NCBI GenBank assembly: GCA_016871655.1
Contig: VHCR01000016.1
Coordinates: 1-13,397 of the forward strand
Direction of reading: 5' to 3'
Length of the DNA stretch: 13,397 nt
Origin: Verrucomicrobiota bacterium
Lineage (GTDB): Bacteria; Verrucomicrobiota; Verrucomicrobiia; Chthoniobacterales; UBA6821
Position numbers and translations under genes: made by a program. This document shows positions 7,755 through 13,397 of this stretch, piece by piece. Position 1 is the first letter of the stretch, and each line of letters opens with the position of its first letter. Below the pieces are notes generated by a model. That model searched no databases. It was not told where the DNA came from and saw nothing but the letters and a program-made list of their open reading frames with translations.

Positions 7755-7761
7755 CTCCTCC
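7755..7761 (-). promoter_or_regulatory. Shine-Dalgarno site of the IS30 transposase
   Basis: CTCCTCC on the plus strand reads GGAGGAG on the minus strand, 6 bp before ATG 7748. It is notable because the other minus-strand genes and both large plus-strand genes have no such site. Confidence 0.7.
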
Positions 7762-8899
7762 GGTTCGCACCTTTGAGATTACCAACATCATGTAGCCTTT
7801 CTATTTTTTAATCGCTGTTGCACTTCGCGGTTGAAAGGTCCTTACTATTAAATTGCGGATATTCATACGTTGAATAGCACCCTCCCATCCAATAGTGTCC
7901 AATAAACCCCTTGGGAACAGCCTGTCCAGGCACCTGCCGCGCCGAACGATTTTTTTCTCGCTCCTCTTCAGCAATTTTTTCCTCTTCAGAAAGTGGAGCT
8001 GGCTTAAAAAATTCAGGATCCCATTCGTATTGCGCGAGGAGCATGACCCCATCATTGGGAGTAAAATTCCAATTTAATCCATTCACTGAGTTGGCTGTTA
8101 CTTGATAAACGCCCGTACGTAGCATCGTTGACTCAGGAAGCTTAATTTTAAGGCGACTGGCCCAGACAGCATTCGGAGGCGCTGAAAATCGCCCATCTAC
8201 AGCAAGCGATTGCGGACGCCCATCAATGCCCCTACTCATGTAGAGCCATTAAAGAGGCGAATTGTCAAAATCATCCGCAGCCACAAAACGGCCTGCTTTA
8301 AAATTCCAACGTTCATCCCGACTCTTCTGTTCCCAATACATTTCATAAAATCGAAATGTTTCAGAGCCTCCAAAAACCTGCTGCACAGTAAAGAGGTTTT
8401 TAATATTTTATTGAGAAAGGCTCACTCCATCACGCTGGAGAGCACTGATCATGAAATAGCCGCCTTGCAATCCGACTAACTTTTCGGCATTCACGAGAAT
8501 GTTAAAGGCAATATTATCACAATAAGTAAAACCGCCGGGATATTTTCCGCCAACAGGATTACCGGCGCTATCGGATGTGTACGTAATCGAGGGTTCGATG
8601 CCATGATCTTTTAAAAAATCACGACTTCCCAACCAACTGCCCGAAGCATATTGGTATTCCATCACTGTATGAGGAATCCTTGCGAGTGCTGCATACGGAG
8701 AGAGCGAGCCAGCCGCTAAGGATTGATTGTTCGCAATCGCTGAGAGAAGCGGCACATTTTCTAATTGAGCAAACCTCTTCACATTTTCTTGTGGAGGAAT
8801 GGCATTGGTTGTCCCAACAGTTTGATTGCTGGAAATAAGCGTTGCTAAAAGGAAAAAAGAAGAAAGAAAAAACACAACAATAAAAGCCGATAGGAACCG

Positions 8900-10171
8900 C
8901 TATTGCGATACCAGCGAAAAGGAAGAGGGTCGATCTTTTTTTATGGCTTCTGCTGCGGCAGCATCGATCCAAGCTTGATTCCACATCACGTGATGAATGT
9001 GTTTTCGTTGCCAACTGTAGAGCAGATGAATATTTCCATCGCGTGTCATAAAAAAATAAGGATAAGAAAAATCGCCATGAGGATCGTCGGCAATCGTTGC
9101 GATGCGATGCCAGGTTTTTCCAGCGTCATGAGAAATAGCTAAGCGAAGATTGTTACGTGCAGAAGTCGTTGTATCGTTGAATGCGAGAAGTAAATCTCCA
9201 TTGGCAAGCCTGATAGAAGCGATTCCCGAATCGTGATTCGGCAAATCGATGGGTTGCGGAGTCGACCACGATTTCCCAGCATCGTCAGTCTCGCTGCGCC
9301 AAATTTTTCCTGATGCTTGATAATCACGGCAAAAAGCCACCGCTCGCTTTTCATCAAGAGCCGTCACCGAAGGCTGAAAAAAAGAGCATCCGCCAGCGAT
9401 GCGGCTTTTAGTAACAGTAAAAGAATCTTTTCCATCAGGCCACAACCAAAGCAACTCCGGAAATTTTCCAAGAAATTCTTGATAGACTGGAACCATCCAA
9501 CCGCCACCAACGAGCAGCGTCGGGGCATTTTTTACCAGCTCACTCAAATTAAAAAATGGACTCAGCAAAAGCCGCCGGCTTTTTAACCAGGTCTTTCCTT
9601 GATCGCGCGACGATGCGAGATTGAGCTGACTTCCGGACCACTTCCCAACAGAAACCGTCACGTAAAGCAAATGCAACACCCCATCCTCCCCAGAAAAAAC
9701 CAATGCATTCCCAAGCCCCTTCACATAACACCCCAACTCCTTGGCCGCCTCCTCCCTCGTCATCACCACGAAGGGTGCCGACCATGAAAAGGGGTTAGTA
9801 CCAACTAATTCACTACCTTCATCATGAATTATGGGACTGACCTCTTTTCTTCGCTGGATAGACCCATAAATTTTGACGTCGGGCTGGAGCTCGCCGCTGC
9901 CTGCATACCACGTTGTCACCAAGGTTCCATCCGGCAGTTCGGTCATCGAGGCGACATGCGCCATGCGATAGGTTTCTTTCGAATCGATCGTTTCCTCTTG
10001 ATAAAATGGCTTCTCGTTTTGAGAGATCACCGCTGCCCTTATTTGAAATCGAGGTTCTGCCACAGCTGCAGGTTTCTTATTTTTAAAAAAAATAAATCCT
10101 GCTACAAGCAAGGTCACTCCTATAAAAAAAAGCCGCCATTTCCAACAATGAGATGCCTCACTCGATAACAT
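8900..10171 (-). CDS. Sialidase-like BNR/Asp-box protein, membrane-anchored, with in-frame REP insertion
   Basis: 423 aa, start ATG 10171. An N-terminal hydrophobic segment (residues 13-29, RLFFIGVTLLVAGFIFF) is a signal anchor or signal peptide, placing the rest in the periplasm or outside. A six-bladed-propeller type protein of the exo-alpha-sialidase/BNR superfamily follows, with three Asp boxes: SRDQGKTW (188-195), TDDAGKSW (295-302) and SHDAGKTW (347-354). Other conserved-looking blocks are AHVASMTELPDGTLVTTWYAGS, VYQEFLGKFPELL, FQPSV and GDFSYPYFFMTRDGNIHLLYSW. Such proteins act on terminal sugars of glycans, but this branch is poorly characterised and sialic acid as substrate is not shown. 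Residues about 108-128 are encoded by a 62-bp palindromic repeat (9787-9848), apparently an insertion relative to relatives I remember. It lies 49 bp after the S8 peptidase and 24 bp before oprB, suggesting co-transcription. No Shine-Dalgarno is seen. Confidence 0.85.
   Translation of the reverse strand: MLSSEASHCWKWRLFFIGVTLLVAGFIFFKNKKPAAVAEPRFQIRAAVISQNEKPFYQEETIDSKETYRMAHVASMTELPDGTLVTTWYAGSGELQPDVKIYGSIQRRKEVSPIIHDEGSELVGTNPFSWSAPFVVMTREEAAKELGCYVKGLGNALVFSGEDGVLHLLYVTVSVGKWSGSQLNLASSRDQGKTWLKSRRLLLSPFFNLSELVKNAPTLLVGGGWMVPVYQEFLGKFPELLWLWPDGKDSFTVTKSRIAGGCSFFQPSVTALDEKRAVAFCRDYQASGKIWRSETDDAGKSWSTPQPIDLPNHDSGIASIRLANGDLLLAFNDTTTSARNNLRLAISHDAGKTWHRIATIADDPHGDFSYPYFFMTRDGNIHLLYSWQRKHIHHVMWNQAWIDAAAAEAIKKDRPSSFSLVSQ
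9787..9848. repeat. REP-like 62-bp palindrome, copy 1, inside the sialidase-like gene
   Basis: It begins AAAAGGGGTTAGTACC and ends ATTATGGGACTGACCTCTTTT, arms that are imperfect inverted copies around a variable centre. It has the same length as the copy at 12093-12154 and differs at 12 of 62 positions, mostly in the centre. On the minus strand it is translated as part of the gene (K-E-V-S-P-I-I-H-D-E-G...N-P-F) with no stop. GGGGTCAGTCCCATAATTCAT-type palindromes of this kind are commonly associated with RAYT/REP-type transposases; none is in this window. Confidence 0.82.
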
Positions 10172-10220
10172 TTTCTGATTTTAAAAAATTTGAGCCTCCA
10201 GCGCAAGTGGCTATCGAGGT

Positions 10221-12077
10221 TTATTGCTCTTTCACAGAAGGAGAAAGCGGTGTATAAACTTGAGTCAGCGCTTTGTAGATATTCAATTTGCCTCCAGTGA
10301 TGACGTTGCCTTCATAAGCAGGATTCTTATCGACAGAAGTCAAAAGACGCCCAATCAATGCTTGGTACGAATCCATGCGATAAAGTTCTGCTAAGAGCGC
10401 CAGCGTCCCAGTCACAAACGGCGCCGCGGCAGAAGTACCTCCACCATTGGCGTAGCCGGCATCGCTAAATTCATTAACTTGCTGGCCTGGCTCATGAACA
10501 TACGGCCCATAAATATTCCAACCGGGCGCAGCGAGATGAACTGTGTTAGGTCCATAATCAACGCCATATGGTGAGGAAAAATTAGCAATCGAAGTTTCTG
10601 GACTAAGCGCTGGAACAATTTCATTTGCCATGGTGCTCGCAGTGACAACAATAATGTTGTCTAGCCCCTTCATCAATTTCTCTTGCGGCTCTTTACTCGC
10701 AGCATTAGGAATTTTAAAATCATGGACAAACGAAGATGGATAATCAGGAATTTCATCTAAATTTTTTCCCTCATTCCCTGCTGCTGCAACAACAATAACT
10801 CCAGCCTGCTGTGCCCGCTGCATCGCCTTGTAGAGGTCTTGAGAATAAACATCTCCGGTTCCCCAACTGCAATTAATGATTCGTGCTTTGTGCTCTATCG
10901 CATAATCAATACAGGAAATCGAATCACTCACTGCAATATTTCCATTCTCATCGCTATGCCGACATGCCATCAGTTGCACTTTCCATGCAACACCCGCAAT
11001 GCCTACGCCACTATTGCCCGTGGCCCCGATGATGCCAGCAACATAAGTTCCATGTCCCTCAAGATCCATCGGGTTTCCACTTGGGATATGATTTCCGTTC
11101 CGATCCAGAGACCCATCGCCATAGGCATTGAACCCGCAGCAAATCAAGTTCCCATCGTGGTCTGTAACACATCCTCTTTTATCATCATCAGTAGGCGCTG
11201 GATTTTGCCAAATGTTGCCCACAAGATTTTCATGAGTATAGCGAATTCCAGAATCAACCACCGCCACGACAATCGAAGCAGCAGAGGTCTGAACATCCCA
11301 AGCATGCTCGGCATCACTTCCCGCATCAAAAAGATGCTCCGCAAAAGGAAAGATCTGACTCCTGTAGTAAAAAGAAGGCCAGAGTCCCCATTGATTTGTT
11401 TTATAAAAGGGATTGTTCGGAACTAAATAACTATGCGCGATGAAATCAGGTTCACAGATCGCTCCAGGAACCTCAGCACCTTTCTCCAAGCCATGAGGAA
11501 GCGTGCTCAGCGAAGAAGAGTTGAGGTCCACACGATAGAGCGAAGCATCAGGCGTAACGCGCGTGATCAAACTCGCTTGCAATCCCATTTTTTTTAAAAA
11601 AGCCTCCGGTGTTGCCCCCGGCGGAAGCGTCACTAAAAAATGATCGGCCACCATCTCCGCCCGCGTGATCACGCCTTGCTGATCAATTAATTCCTCGGTG
11701 CGAATAAACGGATATTTAAAATGCGTTTTTAAGATGCGCAGACGAATTTTTTGATCCGCCTCAGGACCCTCTATTTCTGTGGCCTCTACAACGATGCCTC
11801 CAGGAAAAGAACGCTCCTCTTCCTCAGAAAGATGATCCAACGGTGCAGATACTCGATGATGAGCAGCAGGCACAGAGGGAGAAATTTTGGATAAAACTTT
11901 TTGTTTTTGCTGTTGCGCGAGCAACACCGAAAGATGGGGATCAAAGGCCTTCGCAGCAGCAGTGGCATTCAAAGGTTGATGCGGCGAGAAAGCTCCTGAG
12001 CGCATCACCCAAAAAGCAACACCGCTGAGCGCGATAATAAAAACACCAACAAAAAATCGCTTAAGAATTGCTTTCAT
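10221..12077 (-). CDS. Subtilisin-like serine peptidase (S8 family), exported
   Basis: 618 aa, start ATG 12077. Residues 7-25 (RFFVGVFIIALSGVAFWVM) are a signal peptide or anchor. A long N-terminal region (about 40-215) includes a propeptide-like segment, ITRAEMVADHFLVTLPPGA. The S8 catalytic domain runs about 225-605 with all key residues: Asp275 (VAVVDSGI), His342 (GHGTYVAG), oxyanion Asn435 (AAAGNEG) and Ser549 (GGGTSAAAP). Cysteines are present in an insert near 303-314 (GCVTDHDGNLICCG), which also looks Asp/Asn-rich enough to bind calcium; this is a guess. It should cleave proteins outside the cytoplasm after removal of the propeptide. It is transcribed towards the sialidase-like gene 49 bp downstream. 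No Shine-Dalgarno is visible; a REP-like palindrome ends 15 bp upstream of the ATG and may affect its expression. Confidence 0.95.
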   Translation of the reverse strand: MKAILKRFFVGVFIIALSGVAFWVMRSGAFSPHQPLNATAAAKAFDPHLSVLLAQQQKQKVLSKISPSVPAAHHRVSAPLDHLSEEEERSFPGGIVVEATEIEGPEADQKIRLRILKTHFKYPFIRTEELIDQQGVITRAEMVADHFLVTLPPGATPEAFLKKMGLQASLITRVTPDASLYRVDLNSSSLSTLPHGLEKGAEVPGAICEPDFIAHSYLVPNNPFYKTNQWGLWPSFYYRSQIFPFAEHLFDAGSDAEHAWDVQTSAASIVVAVVDSGIRYTHENLVGNIWQNPAPTDDDKRGCVTDHDGNLICCGFNAYGDGSLDRNGNHIPSGNPMDLEGHGTYVAGIIGATGNSGVGIAGVAWKVQLMACRHSDENGNIAVSDSISCIDYAIEHKARIINCSWGTGDVYSQDLYKAMQRAQQAGVIVVAAAGNEGKNLDEIPDYPSSFVHDFKIPNAASKEPQEKLMKGLDNIIVVTASTMANEIVPALSPETSIANFSSPYGVDYGPNTVHLAAPGWNIYGPYVHEPGQQVNEFSDAGYANGGGTSAAAPFVTGTLALLAELYRMDSYQALIGRLLTSVDKNPAYEGNVITGGKLNIYKALTQVYTPLSPSVKEQ

Positions 12078-12082
12078 GAGGG

Positions 12083-12154
12083 AAAAAAATTAAAAAGGGG
12101 TCAGCACCTACTAATTCATAAACGCAGTTATGAATTATGGGACTGACCCCTTTT
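12083..12154 (-). terminator. Possible intrinsic terminator formed by the REP palindrome
   Basis: Read on the minus strand, the REP stem closes with GACCCCTTTTT and continues AATTTTTTT. A stem plus U-run after the stop of the exported protein at 12181 fits a Rho-independent terminator. It would partly insulate the S8/sialidase/porin genes from the upstream gene. The A-run on the other side means the same stem could work in both directions. This is structural inference only. Confidence 0.4.
12093..12154. repeat. REP-like 62-bp palindrome, copy 2, before the S8 peptidase gene
   Basis: AAAAGGGGTCAGCACCTACT and ATTATGGGACTGACCCCTTTT form imperfect inverted arms around TTCATAAACGCAGTTATGAA. In the minus (transcribed) direction the hairpin is followed by TTTTTAATTTTTTT (about 12096-12083), so it could act as an intrinsic terminator for the upstream gene. 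It sits between that gene (ends 12181) and the peptidase start (12077). Confidence 0.82.
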
Positions 12155-12180
12155 GAAAAGTTAATTTAAACTAGAAATTT

Positions 12181-13155
12181 TTAGTTATTCGAAGCATCTG
12201 CCGGGGCAGCCTCAGCAGGGGCTTGATCTAAGCCACGTGCAGTTACTTCCGTATTAGTCAACAAATAGTCGTTCAAGTGCGCGACCCACATATCAAGATA
12301 TTGGACATCATTGTTGTTAGGATCTTGAATCTTATGGTTGATGACTCGTTGGCAAAGCGTGAATTTAGCGCTTTGAACAAAAGCTGTCATGATGGCTACA
12401 TCGCCAGCTCCGTCAGCAGGAGTTTGCATGTTGAGCAGCACTTGAAGCAGCCCCCAGCCCTCACCATTGAATTTTTCAGAGCCATCAAGGCGACCTTCTC
12501 CTTTAAAGTTCACATAATCAATCAAGGCATAGACGCCAAGAGGATCTGCACAATGAGCGACGAGGTCGAAATTTTTCTGCACGAGAGCACTTTGATCAGC
12601 AGTGAGACCGTTTAAGAGAGAATCTGGCGCGCTAGGATCCATCGAGCGTTGGAGCCGTTCTGCAATGGAGAAAGCTTGAGCGCGAACTAATTTCTTTTTG
12701 GAGAGATGAGTCCGGAGCCAAACCATTTTCTTGCTATTAAAATCAGCGTCGAATTGTTCTTGGGAAGACCAAGGGCAATCTCCCAACATCCATGGCTTGA
12801 TCTTGCAACCAAGGTCCTGAAGCTCTTGCGCTACAGTTGGCCAATCTGCTTGGAACATGGAAGAAGAACCTGCTGGCAGCCAAATATTATTGGCAATACC
12901 GAGATACATAAATTGATGATCGGCATCAGAGCCATCCCACTTTGTGAGTCCTTCCAACGTTCCACCGGCATAATTGTGCCACATGCGATAGCCGAGGCTC
13001 AGAAGCTGATCTTTGTTGAGGCCAAATGGCCCTTCACTGTTGCCGGGATCTTGAACAGTCACTGGCTGGCTAGGATCTTGTTGAGCTGATAACTGACTTA
13101 ATCCCAACAAGGAAAAAGCGACTGCTATTAATGTGAGGAAGTTTAATTTTTTCAT
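12181..13155 (-). CDS. Exported protein of unknown function (GEGWGLLQVL motif)
   Basis: I start it at ATG 13155 (324 aa), not at the longer in-frame ATG 13380, because MKKLNFLTLIAVAFSLLGLSQLSAQ is a typical signal peptide and the 75 residues before it look like translated intergenic DNA. The mature part begins QDPSQPVTVQDP. A block at about residues 207-240, GVYALIDYVNFKGEG...KFNGEGWGLLQVLL, with NYAGG (61-65) earlier, resembles a conserved core I recall from uncharacterised secreted proteins of Gram-negative bacteria; I cannot give a function. The C-terminus is Ala/Pro/Glu-rich (QAPAEAAPADASNN) and probably flexible. Cysteines at 117, 127, 202 and 268 could pair in the periplasm. It is separated from the peptidase by 103 bp containing a REP palindrome, so it may be its own transcription unit. 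No Shine-Dalgarno is visible. Confidence 0.75.
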   Translation of the reverse strand: MKKLNFLTLIAVAFSLLGLSQLSAQQDPSQPVTVQDPGNSEGPFGLNKDQLLSLGYRMWHNYAGGTLEGLTKWDGSDADHQFMYLGIANNIWLPAGSSSMFQADWPTVAQELQDLGCKIKPWMLGDCPWSSQEQFDADFNSKKMVWLRTHLSKKKLVRAQAFSIAERLQRSMDPSAPDSLLNGLTADQSALVQKNFDLVAHCADPLGVYALIDYVNFKGEGRLDGSEKFNGEGWGLLQVLLNMQTPADGAGDVAIMTAFVQSAKFTLCQRVINHKIQDPNNNDVQYLDMWVAHLNDYLLTNTEVTARGLDQAPAEAAPADASNN

Positions 13156-13304
13156 ATAATAAAAAGTATTTTTAAAAGGTAACCCTATTTTTCGAATCGT
13201 CAAAGGAAAACTAGTGGCTAGAGCGAACAAAAATCGCTGACTTAATCCGCTGAAAGGCATAAAAAATCTGAGTAGTAGCGTTACTAGCCCGCAAATTTCA
13301 TACT

Positions 13305-13329
13305 GATTCGTCGCGAGGCGCCGCGAATC
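13305..13329. repeat. GC-rich imperfect palindrome upstream of the exported protein
   Basis: GATTCG at 13305-13310 pairs with CGAATC at 13324-13329, and GCG with CGC inside, with one mismatch and one wobble between. It lies about 150 bp before the gene start within the otherwise featureless 13156-13397 interval, in which I see no other gene and no clear promoter. Confidence 0.4.
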
Positions 13330-13397
13330 CTGATGCAGACAAGGAAGGCGATGGGTTGCGACGACGGCTGTATGCTCCATACCGCCCGAGGAGCAAT

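Larger units (their letters stand above)
6501..7835 (-). mobile_element. IS30-family insertion sequence inside oprB
   Basis: The element contains one DDE transposase gene and has matching ends. The left end TTCAAAAGTGAAGTGCAACA (6501-6520) and the reverse complement of the right end, TTCAACCGCGAAGTGCAACA (7835-7816), share TTCAA and GAAGTGCAACA at the same offset (16 of 20). The outer limit is uncertain: the true tip may be at the GAAGTGCAACA core (6509 and 7827). I could not find a convincing target-site duplication. On both sides the porin reading frame resumes in the same phase. Confidence 0.75.
6062..8875 (-). pseudogene. oprB: Carbohydrate-selective porin (OprB family), broken by three TAA codons and an IS30 element
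   Basis: The remnants read as an OprB-family outer-membrane beta-barrel porin that would admit sugars into the periplasm. After a hydrophobic leader (VVFFLSSFFLLATLIS...TTNA; start uncertain, GTG 8875 is a guess), the family motifs appear in order: SWLGSRDFLKDHGIEPSITY, GGYFMISALQRDG, LFTVQQVFGG, AGRFVAADDFDNSPL, WLYMSRGIDGRPQSL, PNAVWASRLK, GHYWMGG, then after the IS YAFYWHGDQTLYRP, NGGLVYTGLIPGR and a C-terminal strand ending LVLGFQIGVIF. In-frame TAA codons lie at 8410-8408, 8251-8249 and 6349-6347 (minus strand). The frame is otherwise open, with no frameshift. The last two stops fall where OprB relatives usually have Tyr (SPLYWL and PLYINGG). The IS at about 6501-7835 interrupts the gene after YPQFNSK. 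It lies 24 bp downstream of the sialidase-like gene, so it probably was the last gene of that operon. Confidence 0.88.

Noticed and set aside
6490..7845. Exact target-site duplication for the IS30 element
   Set aside because: The flanks next to either possible terminus do not give a convincing direct repeat, so I report only approximate ends.
7808..8239. Treating the middle porin fragment as a separate gene starting at 8239
   Set aside because: It is in the same frame as the upstream fragment and continues OprB homology across the TAA at 8251-8249, so it is part of one broken gene.
6062..8875. Reassignment of TAA to tyrosine as a genetic-code change
   Set aside because: Several intact genes in the window end in TAA at sensible positions (peptidase, exported protein, glycosyltransferase), so genome-wide reassignment is not supported.
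10839..11426. 195-residue open frame on the plus strand
   Set aside because: It lies entirely antisense to the S8 peptidase catalytic domain, which has all four key residues; composition is that of a shadow frame.
13156..13380. In-frame N-terminal extension of the exported protein to ATG 13380
   Set aside because: The added 75 residues look like translated intergenic DNA, cover a GC-rich palindrome, and would bury the clear signal peptide beginning at 13155.

Overview
The window (about 44% G+C by eye) looks like a chromosomal segment of a Gram-negative, proteobacteria-like organism. It has an outer-membrane carbohydrate porin of the OprB family, the end of an ArnT-like lipid-linked-sugar glycosyltransferase, several exported proteins, and short palindromic repeats of kinds common in beta/gammaproteobacteria. 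I cannot name the genus. The region is accessory-like: one IS element, a decaying gene, at least five kinds of short repeat, and two large secreted proteins I do not recognise.

Left part, plus strand (1-5343): the 3' end of an ArnT-like glycosyltransferase, then two tandem paralogues (613-2478 and 2785-5343) encoding exported, coiled-coil-rich proteins. By my by-eye alignment they carry one and two copies of the same undescribed domain. The gap between them holds a perfect 23-bp inverted repeat made of CATTCCCGCG-type palindromes. A small convergent membrane protein (5735-5319, minus strand) overlaps the end of the second paralogue.

Middle (5736-6061): a repeat-rich intergenic region with tandem heptamers, a roughly 290-bp MITE-like structure bounded by 25-bp inverted repeats, and a run of GC-rich mini-hairpins.

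Right part, minus strand, transcribed right to left: an exported protein of unknown function (13155-12181), a subtilisin-like S8 peptidase with intact catalytic residues (12077-10221), a BNR/Asp-box sialidase-like protein (10171-8900), and an oprB porin gene (8875-6062). The last three are spaced 49 and 24 bp apart and may form an envelope or secreted degradation-and-uptake operon. The porin is broken by three in-frame TAA codons, with no frameshift seen, and by an IS30-family element (about 6501-7835).

The most notable point is a 62-bp REP-like palindrome present twice. One copy is intergenic, just before the peptidase start. The other lies inside the sialidase reading frame, where it is translated as an extra segment of about 21 residues without breaking the gene. 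The second point of interest is the pair of secreted paralogues with a tripled domain.
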